Shown here piece after piece: positions 26,027-34,462 of a DNA stretch of 38,736 nucleotides. The translations under genes and the position numbers were made by a program. Source of the stretch: Sphingopyxis sp. H115 (GTDB lineage Bacteria > Pseudomonadota > Alphaproteobacteria > Sphingomonadales > Sphingomonadaceae); contig NZ_LNSA01000039.1 in assembly GCF_001468465.1 (NCBI RefSeq), forward strand, positions 1-38,736. The letters run 5' to 3'. Positions within the stretch are counted from its first letter, which is position 1, and every line of letters starts with the position of its first letter. The notes beneath the pieces are model-generated. The model was not told the origin of the DNA, did no database searches, and saw only the letters and a list, made by a program, of their open reading frames with translations.

Positions 26027-27403
26027 GTGACTTTCAACGCCGCCGCCCTTTTGCTTTTGATCGCCGGCCTGGCGCTGATCGGCTGGCTCGCCGGCCGTGC
26101 GCGGTCGAACCTGCTCGCCGGGCGTACGGGGACAAAGCTCCATTCGCGCCCGCAATATCACGGCTGGTACGTCGCGCTGTGGCTGTTCGCCCCCGCGGCG
26201 ATCTTCCTTGCGGTGTGGTCCAGCGTGTCGCCCGCGCTGATCACCAACCAGGTGCTGACGAGCGAGGCGGCGCAGTCGCTCCCCGCCTTCGGCTTCGAGC
26301 GCGGGGCGATATTGTCCGACGCGCGGAGCGTCGCGCAGGGCGATCAGGCCGCGGTGCGGCTGCCCGCCGCGGCGCCGCTGGTGAAGCCCTATGCCGACGC
26401 CAGCCACAAATATGCATGGATCGGCATCGCGGCGATGCTCGCGCTGGCGCTCGCGGGCGGGCTCTATGCCTTCACGCGCATTCGCCCCGATTTCCGCGCG
26501 CGGAGCCGCGTCGAGAAGATCGTGATGCTGGTGCTGTTGCTCGCATCGCTCGTCGCGATCCTGACGACCTTTGGCATCGTGCTGTCGCTATTGTTCGAAT
26601 CGATCCGCTTTTTCCGCCTCGTCTCGCCCGCCGAGCTGCTGTTCGGCACGACCTGGGCCCCGACGAGCGGCGCGCCGCAGCCCGATACCTTCGGCGGCAT
26701 TCCGCTGTTCTGGGGCACGGTGCTGATCGGCGCGATCATCGCGATGATCGTCGCGATCCCGATCGGGATGATGACCGCGGTATACCTCACCCAATATGCC
26801 GCGCCCGCGGTGCGCAAATGGGTGAAGCCCTTGCTCGAGATCCTCGCGGGCGTGCCGACGGTCGTCTACGGCTATTTCGCCGCGCTGACGGTGGCGCCGG
26901 CCTTGCGCGAATTCGCGGTGATGATCGGCATTCCCAACGCCTCGACCGAAAGCGCGCTCGCCGCAGGCATCGTGATGGGCGTGATGATCATCCCCTTCGT
27001 CTCTTCGATGGCCGACGACAGCATCAATGCGGTGCCGCAGGCGATGCGCGACGGATCGCTGGCATTGGGCGCGACGCCGAACGAGACGATCCGCCAGGTG
27101 CTGATCCCCGCCGCGCTGCCGGGCGTGATGGGCGGCATCCTGCTCGCGGTCAGCCGCGCAATCGGCGAGACGATGATTGTCGTCATGGCGGCGGGCCTGT
27201 CGGCGAACATGACCGCCAACCCCTTTGCCAGCGTCACCACGGTGACCGCGCAGATCGTGAAATTGCTCACCGGCGACCAGGAGTTCGACAGCGCCAAGAC
27301 GCTCGCCGCCTTCGCGCTCGGCCTCGTCCTCTTCATCGTCACGCTGCTGCTCAACATCGTCGCGCTGCGCATCGTCAAAAAGTATCGCGAAGCTTATGAA
27401 TAG
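26027..27403 (+). CDS. pstC: Phosphate ABC transporter permease PstC
   Basis: 458 residues, longer than enterobacterial PstC (about 320) because of an N-terminal extension with extra hydrophobic segments (residues 1-25, 46-65 and 126-146), as usual in alphaproteobacteria. The permease domain (about 230-450) has six helices and the coupling motif DGSLALGATPNETIRQVLIPAALPG. With PstA it forms the channel for phosphate in the inner membrane. GTG start at 26027 has GGGGAC upstream. It overlaps pstA by eight bases. Confidence 0.94.
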   Translation: MTFNAAALLLLIAGLALIGWLAGRARSNLLAGRTGTKLHSRPQYHGWYVALWLFAPAAIFLAVWSSVSPALITNQVLTSEAAQSLPAFGFERGAILSDARSVAQGDQAAVRLPAAAPLVKPYADASHKYAWIGIAAMLALALAGGLYAFTRIRPDFRARSRVEKIVMLVLLLASLVAILTTFGIVLSLLFESIRFFRLVSPAELLFGTTWAPTSGAPQPDTFGGIPLFWGTVLIGAIIAMIVAIPIGMMTAVYLTQYAAPAVRKWVKPLLEILAGVPTVVYGYFAALTVAPALREFAVMIGIPNASTESALAAGIVMGVMIIPFVSSMADDSINAVPQAMRDGSLALGATPNETIRQVLIPAALPGVMGGILLAVSRAIGETMIVVMAAGLSANMTANPFASVTTVTAQIVKLLTGDQEFDSAKTLAAFALGLVLFIVTLLLNIVALRIVKKYREAYE

Positions 27404-28652
27404 AGACACCGCCCCCACCGACTGGAAAGGCTCCACGATGCAAAAGCGCATCGCGGGCCGCTACGCCGCCGAACGCCGCTTCAAGCTGATGGGGCTGGGC
27501 GCGGTGCTGCTGTCGGGCGCCTTCCTCGCCTTCCTGCTGTTCGTGATGGTCGGCAACGGCGCGCGCGGCTTCATGTATACGCATGTCGCGGTGCCGATCG
27601 ATTTCAAGGCGACGCCGCTGACCGTCGATACGGCGCGATTGTCGGACGCCGACGCCGACCAGGCGATTGCGAACGCGGGGCTGGCCGACATCGTCGCCTT
27701 TGCCGCCGACGAGGCGCTGGGCGACGGTGGATCGGCGCTGATCAGCGAGAATGCATGGAAGGAAGTGCGCAGCGCGATCAAGGACGATCCCAAGCTTTTG
27801 AACGGCAAGACCGTGTTCGAGCTGCCCGCCGCGTCCGAAGTCGACATCATGGCGAAGGAAGGCGCGCGCGGCGAACTTGGCGCGCGGGTCGACGCGCTGG
27901 AGAAGGACGGCAAGCTGTCGACGGGCATCCACTGGCCCTTCTTCAAGAACGCCGACGCCACCGACCCGGCGGTCGCGGGCATCTGGGGCGCATTGAAGGG
28001 GTCGGTGCTGACGATCTTCATCGCCTTCCTCATCGCCTTTCCGACCGGGGTGCTCGCGGCGCTGTATCTTGAGGAATATGCGCCGAAGAACCGCTGGACC
28101 GACCTGATCGAAGTGTCGATCAACAATCTCGCCGCGGTGCCCTCGATCATCTTCGGGCTGCTCGCGCTCGCGGTGTTCATCAACTGGTTCGGGCTGTGCC
28201 AGGCGAGCCCGCTCGTCGGCGGGCTGACCTTGGCGCTGATGACGATGCCGGTGATCGTGATCGCCAGCCGCAACGCGATCAAGTCGGTGCCGCCGTCGAT
28301 CCGCGATGCAGCGCTCGGCGTCGGCGCCAGCCCGGTGCAGGTGGTGTTTCACCATGTGCTGCCGCTTGCGCTGCCCGGCATCCTCACCGGCACCATCATC
28401 GGCATGGCACGAGCTTTGGGAGAAACCGCCCCCCTGCTCCTCGTCGGCATGCGCGCCTTTATCGGCGACGTTCCGGGCGGCATCTGCTCGCCCTCGACCG
28501 TACTGCCGATGCAGATTTTCCTCTGGTCCGACGAGGTCGACCGGGGCTTTGTCGAGAAAACCTCCGCCGCGATCATCGTGCTGCTTATCGTGCTGCTGTC
28601 GATGAACGCCTTTGCGATCTATCTTCGCAACAAATTCGAAAAACGCTGGTGA
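27396..28652 (+). CDS. pstA: Phosphate ABC transporter permease PstA
   Basis: 418 residues, with an N-terminal DUF3333-type extension (about 20-190: one membrane helix at 32-50, then a soluble periplasmic region) before the permease domain (about 195-410). The coupling loop is DAALGVGASPVQVVFHHVLPLALPG and the conserved RALGETAPLLLVG follows. It is the second permease of the PstSCAB importer. ATG 27396 overlaps the pstC stop; a second ATG, 27438 (MQKRIAGRYAAERR), is also possible. Two bases separate it from pstB. Confidence 0.94.
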   Translation: MNRDTAPTDWKGSTMQKRIAGRYAAERRFKLMGLGAVLLSGAFLAFLLFVMVGNGARGFMYTHVAVPIDFKATPLTVDTARLSDADADQAIANAGLADIVAFAADEALGDGGSALISENAWKEVRSAIKDDPKLLNGKTVFELPAASEVDIMAKEGARGELGARVDALEKDGKLSTGIHWPFFKNADATDPAVAGIWGALKGSVLTIFIAFLIAFPTGVLAALYLEEYAPKNRWTDLIEVSINNLAAVPSIIFGLLALAVFINWFGLCQASPLVGGLTLALMTMPVIVIASRNAIKSVPPSIRDAALGVGASPVQVVFHHVLPLALPGILTGTIIGMARALGETAPLLLVGMRAFIGDVPGGICSPSTVLPMQIFLWSDEVDRGFVEKTSAAIIVLLIVLLSMNAFAIYLRNKFEKRW

Positions 28653-28654
28653 CC

Positions 28655-29437
28655 ATGACACAAGAAGACCTGACCATTACCGACCCCAAGATGAAGGCGC
28701 ACGGCGTCAACGTCTTCTATGGCGAGAAACAGGCGATCAAGGATGTGTCGATCGACGTCGGCACCGACCTTGTAACCGCGTTCATCGGCCCGTCGGGCTG
28801 CGGCAAGTCGACCTTCCTGCGCTCGCTCAATCGGATGAACGACACCGTCGCAAGCGCGCGCGTCACTGGGCAGATCGAGCTCGACGGCGAGGATATCTAT
28901 GCGCCGTCGATGGACGTCGTGCAGTTGCGCGCGCGCGTCGGCATGGTGTTCCAGAAGCCCAACCCCTTTCCCAAATCGATCTACGACAATGTCGGCTACG
29001 GCCCGCGCATCCACGGGCTCGCGCCGTCGAAGGCCGAACTCGACCTCGTCGTCGAGCGCGCGCTGGTGCGCGCCGGCCTGTGGGACGAGGTCAAGGACCG
29101 GCTCGGCGAAAGCGGCACTGCCCTGTCGGGCGGCCAGCAGCAGCGCCTGTGCATCGCGCGCGCGATTGCGGTCGACCCCGAAGTGATCCTGATGGACGAG
29201 CCCTGTTCGGCGCTCGACCCGATTGCGACCGCGAAGATCGAGGAGCTGATCCACGAATTGCGTGGCAAATATGCTATCGTGATCGTCACGCACAATATGC
29301 AGCAGGCGGCCCGCGTGTCGCAGCGCACCGCGTTTTTCCACCTCGGGACGCTGGTCGAATATGGCAAGACCACCGACATCTTCACCAACCCGAAGCAGGA
29401 ACGCACCAAGGACTATATTACCGGCCGCTACGGCTGA
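28655..29437 (+). CDS. pstB: Phosphate ABC transporter ATP-binding protein PstB
   Basis: 260 residues, usual length. ATPase of the phosphate importer. Walker A GPSGCGKST is at 45-53, the signature LSGGQQQRLCIARA follows, then Walker B VILMDEPCSALDP and the switch histidine in VIVTHNMQQA. FQKPNPFPKSIYDNV is diagnostic of PstB. The start ATG 28655 follows the pstA stop by two bases; the open frame further upstream is a shadow of pstA. It is in the pst-pho operon. Confidence 0.97.
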   Translation: MTQEDLTITDPKMKAHGVNVFYGEKQAIKDVSIDVGTDLVTAFIGPSGCGKSTFLRSLNRMNDTVASARVTGQIELDGEDIYAPSMDVVQLRARVGMVFQKPNPFPKSIYDNVGYGPRIHGLAPSKAELDLVVERALVRAGLWDEVKDRLGESGTALSGGQQQRLCIARAIAVDPEVILMDEPCSALDPIATAKIEELIHELRGKYAIVIVTHNMQQAARVSQRTAFFHLGTLVEYGKTTDIFTNPKQERTKDYITGRYG

Positions 29438-29462
29438 TCCGTAGCGCAACAGGACAAGAGTG

Positions 29463-30185
29463 ATGGCATTAACGAACGATCATACGGTCAAGGCCTTCGA
29501 CGAGGATATCAACCGCCTGCGCGGGCTGATCAGCGAAATGGGCGGCCGCGCCGAACAGGCGCTGCTCCAGGCGATGACGGCGCTGAACAAGGGCGACCTC
29601 GACCTTGCGGCGCAGGTCGTGCGCGACGACAAGAAGATCGACGCGCTCGAGGCGGAGGTCGAACAGCTCACCGTCCAGACCATCGCGCTGCGCGCGCCGA
29701 TGGCCGACGATCTGCGCGAAATGATCGCGGCGCTGAAAATCGTCTCAGTCGTGGAGCGCATCGGCGACTATGCCAAGAATATCGCCAAGCGCGTTGCGCT
29801 GATGGACCAGACGCGGTCGATCGAAGCGATCCCGGTGCTGATGTCGATGTCGAACATTGTCGTCGAGCTGGTCCACGACGCGCTCGACAGCTTTGCCGCA
29901 CGCGACGCCGAACTTGCGGTGCGGGTCACCGTCCGCGACAAGAATGTCGACGATTTCTACAACAGCATCTTCCGCACGCTCGTCACCTTCATGATGGAAA
30001 ATCCGAAATATATCTCGGAAAGCGCGCATCTGCTGTTCGTCGCCAAGAATCTCGAGCGCATGGGCGACCATGCGACCAACATCGCCGAGATGGTCTATTA
30101 TGTCGTCACCGGCGAACGGATGGAGGAACGCGAGCGCGGCGAGACGCCCGAAGAAAGCGCCGCGGCGGAGAAGGAGCAAGGCTGA
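29463..30185 (+). CDS. phoU: Phosphate signalling complex protein PhoU
   Basis: 240 residues with the two PhoU three-helix repeats. Each holds the metal-binding type motif: E-R-I-G-D-Y-A-K-N-I-A-K in the first and E-R-M-G-D-H-A-T-N-I-A-E in the second. PhoU links the Pst transporter to the PhoR kinase and keeps the Pho regulon off when phosphate is plentiful. ATG 29463 with AGGACAAG just before is preferred over the adjacent GTG 29460. Its stop shares one base with the phoB start. Confidence 0.96.
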   Translation: MALTNDHTVKAFDEDINRLRGLISEMGGRAEQALLQAMTALNKGDLDLAAQVVRDDKKIDALEAEVEQLTVQTIALRAPMADDLREMIAALKIVSVVERIGDYAKNIAKRVALMDQTRSIEAIPVLMSMSNIVVELVHDALDSFAARDAELAVRVTVRDKNVDDFYNSIFRTLVTFMMENPKYISESAHLLFVAKNLERMGDHATNIAEMVYYVVTGERMEERERGETPEESAAAEKEQG

Positions 30186-30883
30186 TGCCGCAGCCCGACC
30201 TGCTGCTCATCGAGGATGACGAGGCGATCGCCGAGCTCATCGTCTGGCATTTCGCGCGCGAGGGTTTCTCGGTCCGCCAGACACCCGACGGCGAACAGGC
30301 GCTCGTTCTCGTCGAGGAACGCGTGCCCGATATCGTCCTGCTCGACTGGATGATCGAGAGCCTGCCCGGCATCGAGGTCTGCCGGCGCCTGCGCCGCAAT
30401 CCCAAGTCGGCGAATGTCCCGATCATCATGCTCACCGCGCGCGGCGAGGAAGAGGACCGCATCCGCGGGCTCGAGACCGGCGCCGACGATTATGTCACCA
30501 AGCCGTTCAGCCCGCGCGAACTGGTCGCACGCGTGTCGGCGGTACTCCGCCGCCTCCGCCCCGCGCTCGCTGGCGAGATGCTGAGCTATGCCGACATCGA
30601 GCTCGATTCGGTCGCGCACAAGGTCGTGCGGAACGGCCAGATCGTTGCGATGGGGCCGACCGAGTTCCGCCTGCTCCGCCATTTCATGGAACATCCGGGA
30701 CGCGTCTTTTCGCGCGGGCAATTGCTCGACAGCGTGTGGGGCCAGGACAGCGACATCGAACTGCGCACGGTCGACGTCCATATCCGCCGCCTGCGCAAGG
30801 CGATCAACCTGCCCGGCACAGCGGACATCATCCGCACGGTGCGATCGGCGGGTTATGCGCTCGACGCGGGGAAGAGCGTCTGA
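30185..30883 (+). CDS. phoB: Phosphate regulon response regulator PhoB
   Basis: 232 residues, OmpR/PhoB class. Receiver domain (5-120): acidic pocket E10-D11-D12, phospho-acceptor D54 in VLLDWMI, T84 and K106 in YVTKPFSP. The C-terminal winged helix (about 133-228) contains GPTEFRLLRHFMEHPGRVFSR and RTVDVHIRRLRKAI, the DNA-recognition helix. It activates genes with Pho boxes; candidates in this window are pstS and the porin at 32918. Its ATG overlaps the phoU stop (TGATG). No phoR gene is next to it. A terminator follows. Confidence 0.96.
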   Translation: MPQPDLLLIEDDEAIAELIVWHFAREGFSVRQTPDGEQALVLVEERVPDIVLLDWMIESLPGIEVCRRLRRNPKSANVPIIMLTARGEEEDRIRGLETGADDYVTKPFSPRELVARVSAVLRRLRPALAGEMLSYADIELDSVAHKVVRNGQIVAMGPTEFRLLRHFMEHPGRVFSRGQLLDSVWGQDSDIELRTVDVHIRRLRKAINLPGTADIIRTVRSAGYALDAGKSV

Positions 30884-30911
30884 CGGCTGCCAGAATCCGG
30901 ACCCAATGAAA

Positions 30912-30939
30912 GGCGGGGCGGGCCACTGCCCACCCCGCC
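30912..30939. terminator. Intrinsic terminator after phoB
   Basis: GGCGGGG-C-GGG (30912-30922) pairs with CCC-A-CCCCGCC (30929-30939) around the loop CCACTG, with one C/A mismatch, followed by CTTCTT. It ends the pst-pho operon, and lies just after the end of the convergent OmpA-like gene. Confidence 0.7.
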
Positions 30940-30961
30940 CTTCTTGTCCGCTATGGTCGGC

Positions 30962-31849
30962 TTAAATGCCGTCGACGGCCTTGCTGACCAGAATATTCAC
31001 CGCAACGCGGCGATTCATCGCTTTGCCTTCGGGCGTGCTGTTGTCCGCCGCCGGGTCGGCTTCTGCCATGCCGGTCGGGGTCAGCATGCGATAGGGCTTC
31101 CAGCCACAGGCCTGCTGGAGGTGGTTGACCACCCGGCTGGCGCGCTTTTCGCTGAGCGTCTGGTTGAATTCCTGACTGCCCGTCGAATCGGTGTAGCCGA
31201 CAACGAGGAGCAACGCATTCTCGGTGCTGTTGGCCTGGTTTGCCGCGGCGCACAGATCGGCCTTGGCCTGTTCGGACAGCACGGCCTTGCCGGTATCGAA
31301 ATTGACGTTGGTCGTCGCCTTGACATTATATTGGTCGATATCGCCGACACGGCCGCGTAGCGCTTCGGTGGCAGCGGTCTGTTCGGCGAAACGCTGGTCG
31401 GTGCCGGTCCGGATCATCGAGGCGGTGCGCAGATCCTTGGTCTTCAGCGCGACCTCGTTGGCGACCAGTCCGCCGTCCCATTGCAGGGTTTCGACCGTCA
31501 CCGGCAGACCGTTGAGCAGCGCGTCGGCGGCGAGCTTGTTCTTGCTGAGCCCGAGGAAGCCGCCGCTGCCCTTGATCTTGGTGTAATCGGCGATCGCGAT
31601 CGTCTGATTGCTGCCGTCGGCCGTCGTGACCTGCATCCGGCCATCGCGGCGCGCCGAGATGATACCCTCGACCTTGGGGCCTTCTGTCATCTGGTCCGGC
31701 GTCGGAAGCGTACCATAAACGGTCGCCATGACGTCGGCCGACGCCTCTTCCGGCTGCGCATCTTGCTGCGCCGCGAAGCTGCCCGTTGCCGGCGCAGCCA
31801 TCATCGCCATCAGCAACAAGGCTCCCGAAGTCTTGGAAACGGCACCCAT
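30962..31849 (-). CDS. OmpA-family protein with N-terminal DUF5666-like domain
   Basis: 295 residues. A signal peptide (residues 1-28, ending GSFA) is followed by a beta-rich segment with VEGIISARRDGRMQVTTADGSN and ...TVETLQWDGGLVANEVAL (about 60-140), which resembles DUF5666. A short coiled segment comes next, then the peptidoglycan-binding OmpA domain (about 175-290): NVNFDTGKAVLSEQAKADL, VVGYTDSTGSQEFNQTLSEKRA, and NRRVAVNILV. It is therefore probably a periplasmic or outer-membrane-linked wall-binding protein. The start at 31849 is set by a strong AAGGAG six bases upstream; longer in-frame starts lack this. Function beyond wall binding is unknown. Confidence 0.88.
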   Translation of the reverse strand: MGAVSKTSGALLLMAMMAAPATGSFAAQQDAQPEEASADVMATVYGTLPTPDQMTEGPKVEGIISARRDGRMQVTTADGSNQTIAIADYTKIKGSGGFLGLSKNKLAADALLNGLPVTVETLQWDGGLVANEVALKTKDLRTASMIRTGTDQRFAEQTAATEALRGRVGDIDQYNVKATTNVNFDTGKAVLSEQAKADLCAAANQANSTENALLLVVGYTDSTGSQEFNQTLSEKRASRVVNHLQQACGWKPYRMLTPTGMAEADPAADNSTPEGKAMNRRVAVNILVSKAVDGI

Positions 31850-32240
31850 ATACATCTCCTTCATCTTGAAATCCGTCGGGCCCGCGCCTTCGCGTGACCC
31901 TTTCTGGCACATGAATACTCGCGGAACGGGCCAAAGTTGCGCGGTTCGTCGGGCGCAATGCACGGCCAGCCGCCTCGGCCGAATGGCAAAAAGGCGCGGA
32001 TTTGTGGGGGTCAGGATCAAAATCGACAGTCATTGCATCGACTTGGGCCGGACGTGCCCAGCCGATCGCCACGGGACCCGCATATCAGACAAAAACACCC
32101 GTCGAGGACGCGCCAATCGGGCCGGTCGTTGCGCTAGTAATAATCGTTTGCAATAATTGCCGGCGAGCGCCAAGGCTCGCGTCGCGCCGCAGCGATGGCG
32201 TCACGCCTATTCCGGCCTACCCAGCAAAGGAACAAACGAC
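31850..32240. other. 391-base intergenic region between OmpA-like and DUF4198 genes
   Basis: I see no convincing gene here. Short open frames exist on both strands (for example 32002-32244 plus) but lack ribosome sites and domain patterns. It must hold the promoters of the two divergent genes. The only clear structure is a palindrome at 32150-32160. Confidence 0.5.
32150..32160. promoter_or_regulatory. Palindrome upstream of DUF4198 gene
   Basis: GCAATAATTGC is a perfect palindrome apart from its central base, within an AT-rich patch, 80 bases before the start at 32241. An operator for a metal regulator of the Fur type is possible given the gene it precedes, but no consensus match is claimed. 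Confidence 0.35.
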
Positions 32241-32888
32241 ATGACGAAATGGATCGCCGCGCTTCTGGCCGCGAGTTCGCTGGCCGCGCCAGCCTCCGCG
32301 CACGAAGTCTGGATCGAACGCGACGGCGCGGGGCCCGCGCGCATCTATCTCGGCGAACCCGCCGACCCGGTTCCGGCGAACGGCGATCCCGAATTTCCCA
32401 AGCTGAAGGCGCCCGCGCTGTTCGCTGAAAGCCGCGATCACCCTGCCCCGCTGGTGCGGCACGCGAACCACATCGAAGCGGCCGTTTCGGCGCCGGGGGA
32501 CGTGCGGTTGGTCGACGACAATGTCTTCGAGCCGTGGGCGGGTGAGGACGGCCAGTTGCAGGGCGTCGTCTATCATGCACGCGCCGGACGCAACGAAACG
32601 CGTCACGCGCTCGACCTCGAGATCGTGCCGCTGGCCGCCGGCGGAAACAGTTTTGCCGTCCTGTGGCAAGGCACCCCCGTTCCCGGCGCCAAGCTGACGA
32701 TCATCGACCCCGACCGATGGACCAAAACCTATGTCGCCGACGCGAGGGGCGCGCTCACGGTGCCGCCACGCGGCAACGGGCGATATCTGCTGTCGACATC
32801 GCACGAGGTCAAAGGCGACCGCACGCTGTCGGGCAAGGTCGTCGCGAGCACCATCCATGTATCCACCCTGACTTACCTCGCGCCCTAG
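32241..32888 (+). CDS. DUF4198 domain-containing secreted protein
   Basis: 215 residues. Signal peptide MTKWIAALLAASSLAAPASA, then AHEVWIERDGAGPARIYLGEP at the mature N-terminus, typical of DUF4198 (often annotated as nickel-uptake-associated), which starts with a histidine after cleavage, a possible metal ligand. A central TPVPGAKLTIIDP segment and a C-terminal beta domain of Ig type follow. These periplasmic proteins are thought to help metal uptake, but evidence is limited. AAGGA precedes the ATG at 32241. It is convergent with the porin gene. Confidence 0.82.
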   Translation: MTKWIAALLAASSLAAPASAHEVWIERDGAGPARIYLGEPADPVPANGDPEFPKLKAPALFAESRDHPAPLVRHANHIEAAVSAPGDVRLVDDNVFEPWAGEDGQLQGVVYHARAGRNETRHALDLEIVPLAAGGNSFAVLWQGTPVPGAKLTIIDPDRWTKTYVADARGALTVPPRGNGRYLLSTSHEVKGDRTLSGKVVASTIHVSTLTYLAP

Positions 32889-32899
32889 GGCCGGGCCCT
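32887..32899. terminator. Palindromic hairpin between DUF4198 and porin genes
   Basis: AGGGCC-G-GGCCCT is a perfect inverted repeat overlapping the DUF4198 stop codon, in the 29-base gap before the end of the convergent porin gene. There is no T-run. Confidence 0.3.
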
Positions 32900-32917
32900 G
32901 GCGCGCGCCGGCGATCG

Positions 32918-34261
32918 TCAGAAAACGATCTGCGCGCGCGCGCCGACGCTGTCGACGCCATAGTCGCGGTCACCGTCGGCGGGAATGACCGCGTCGCGAT
33001 ATTGCAACCGCGCATAATTGACCATGAAGCGCACATAATCGATCGGTGTCCAGATCAGCGACGCCATATAGCCGTCCTGTTTGCCGCCGACGATGCCCGC
33101 GTCGTTGAGATCGAGATGGTCGTAGCGCAGGTTGATCTGCCAGGCGCCGATCCCGCCGCTGCCGACGGGATTCTTGACGCGGATTTCCTTGAAGATGCCG
33201 TCCTTGTACGCGCGACTGTCGTCGGTCAGGAACAGGCCCATTTCCACCGAACCGCCGAAGAATTGCGGGTCGGCGAACCCCGGCCGATCGACCGACTGCC
33301 AAAAGGCCTCCGCTGCGCCGTGCAGGCGGCCGCGAATGAAGGCCGCCTCTGCGCCGAAGCCGGTTTCCGCCTCGGCCTCGATCGTCGGGGTCGCGACAAA
33401 GCGGATGTCGGCGCTGTGAACAAGCGGGCGCTGGCGATACCGCACCGTCGGCACGGTATCGCCAAGCTTGCGCCAGTGCGCCGATCCGCCGAAGTGGAGT
33501 TGGGTCTTGCCCGCCTTGGGCGCATAGACGACGCGGCCATCGAAGCTGTAGCCGTCATTCCCGCTGTCGAGCGCGGTAAAATTGTCGGTGAACACCCCGC
33601 CCTGCAACAGTAGGGCGCCGGTCGAATATTCGGCCGAGATGCCCGCACGGCGGATGAAGTTGAAGGCGTCGGTAAAGGCGGCGCGCTCGATGAAGCTGGT
33701 GTCGTTGCTGCTCGACAATTCCTCGAGCCCCTGGAACGTGTTGTGCTGGCCGACGGTCAGTTTCAGCGGCCCGTCGTGATAGGTCAGGAACGCGTCGAGC
33801 AGCACGACGTCGCTTTCGGCGAAATCGGCCTCGACCTTATATCCGAAGCCGCCGGGGATCGTCCCGCCGACCCCCATGCGGACGCGGCGCAGTTCGTTGG
33901 AAAAGCCAAGCGCGGGGTCGGCGATCGCGCCCGGCGCGCCGACATGGGCGGCATCGACCTGAATGCGGCCGCGCGGCTTGAAGCTCCAGCCATCGGCGGT
34001 CTTGATCTCGGGCGCGCCCTTCCATTTGATCTGCGTTGCCGACGCTTCAGGCGCGGGAGCCGGGGCGGGAGCCGGCGCCGAAACGGCAGGCGGCGACGCC
34101 TGGTCGAGGCGCGCTTCCAATGTTTCGACCTTCGCTCGAAGCGCCGCGAGTTCGGCTCGCAGCGCGGCCGCCTCCTCGGCGCTCATCGCCTGAGCATGCG
34201 CCGTCCCCGGCAGGTTGAACATCGACGTCGCCAAGAGGGCGGCGGCCAGGGCGTGGCGCAT
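32918..34261 (-). CDS. OprO/OprP-family (phosphate-selective type) porin
   Basis: 447 residues. Signal peptide (MRHALAAALLATSMFNLPGTAHA) followed by a coiled coil (about 25-55, EEAAALRAELAALRAKVETLEARL), a Pro/Ala linker (57-75), and a beta-barrel domain with the usual porin start PRGRIQVDAAHVG and ELRRVRMGVGGTI...FGYKVEADFAE. It ends in ...RAQIVF with the C-terminal Phe needed for outer-membrane insertion. The family forms anion- or phosphate-selective trimeric channels. The region before the start carries 11-base spaced Pho half-sites (34319-34346), consistent with a phosphate role. Chosen start is ATG 34261 for the intact signal peptide. Confidence 0.9.
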   Translation of the reverse strand: MRHALAAALLATSMFNLPGTAHAQAMSAEEAAALRAELAALRAKVETLEARLDQASPPAVSAPAPAPAPAPEASATQIKWKGAPEIKTADGWSFKPRGRIQVDAAHVGAPGAIADPALGFSNELRRVRMGVGGTIPGGFGYKVEADFAESDVVLLDAFLTYHDGPLKLTVGQHNTFQGLEELSSSNDTSFIERAAFTDAFNFIRRAGISAEYSTGALLLQGGVFTDNFTALDSGNDGYSFDGRVVYAPKAGKTQLHFGGSAHWRKLGDTVPTVRYRQRPLVHSADIRFVATPTIEAEAETGFGAEAAFIRGRLHGAAEAFWQSVDRPGFADPQFFGGSVEMGLFLTDDSRAYKDGIFKEIRVKNPVGSGGIGAWQINLRYDHLDLNDAGIVGGKQDGYMASLIWTPIDYVRFMVNYARLQYRDAVIPADGDRDYGVDSVGARAQIVF

Positions 34262-34318
34262 GAACGAAAGCTCCGTTGCGAAAAGGTGACTGTTCGATGG
34301 CGCTATTATTGCTGATAT

Positions 34319-34346
34319 ATGACAATCTGGCGTCACTGAAATGACA
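34319..34346 (-). promoter_or_regulatory. Putative PhoB half-sites upstream of the porin
   Basis: On the minus strand two TGTCAT hexamers are exactly 22 bases apart (34341-34346 and 34319-34324) with a degenerate TGACGC exactly midway (34330-34335), so three half-sites fall on an 11-base period, as in Pho boxes. They lie 58-85 bases before the porin start, and also upstream of the divergent SDR gene. Confidence 0.55.
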
Positions 34347-34462
34347 TTTTGGTTGCAAGCGATGTTTCCCATGGCGCGCATCCCCCTTGCCTGCCCGCGA
34401 TGAACGGCTAAGGACGATCGCGTTTTCATTGGCAACCATTCAGCCTTTTCCGGGAGACCATC

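Noticed and set aside
32002..32244. Small open frame of 80 codons upstream of the DUF4198 gene.
   Set aside because: No ribosome site, ends overlapping the next gene start, and composition has no protein-like pattern.
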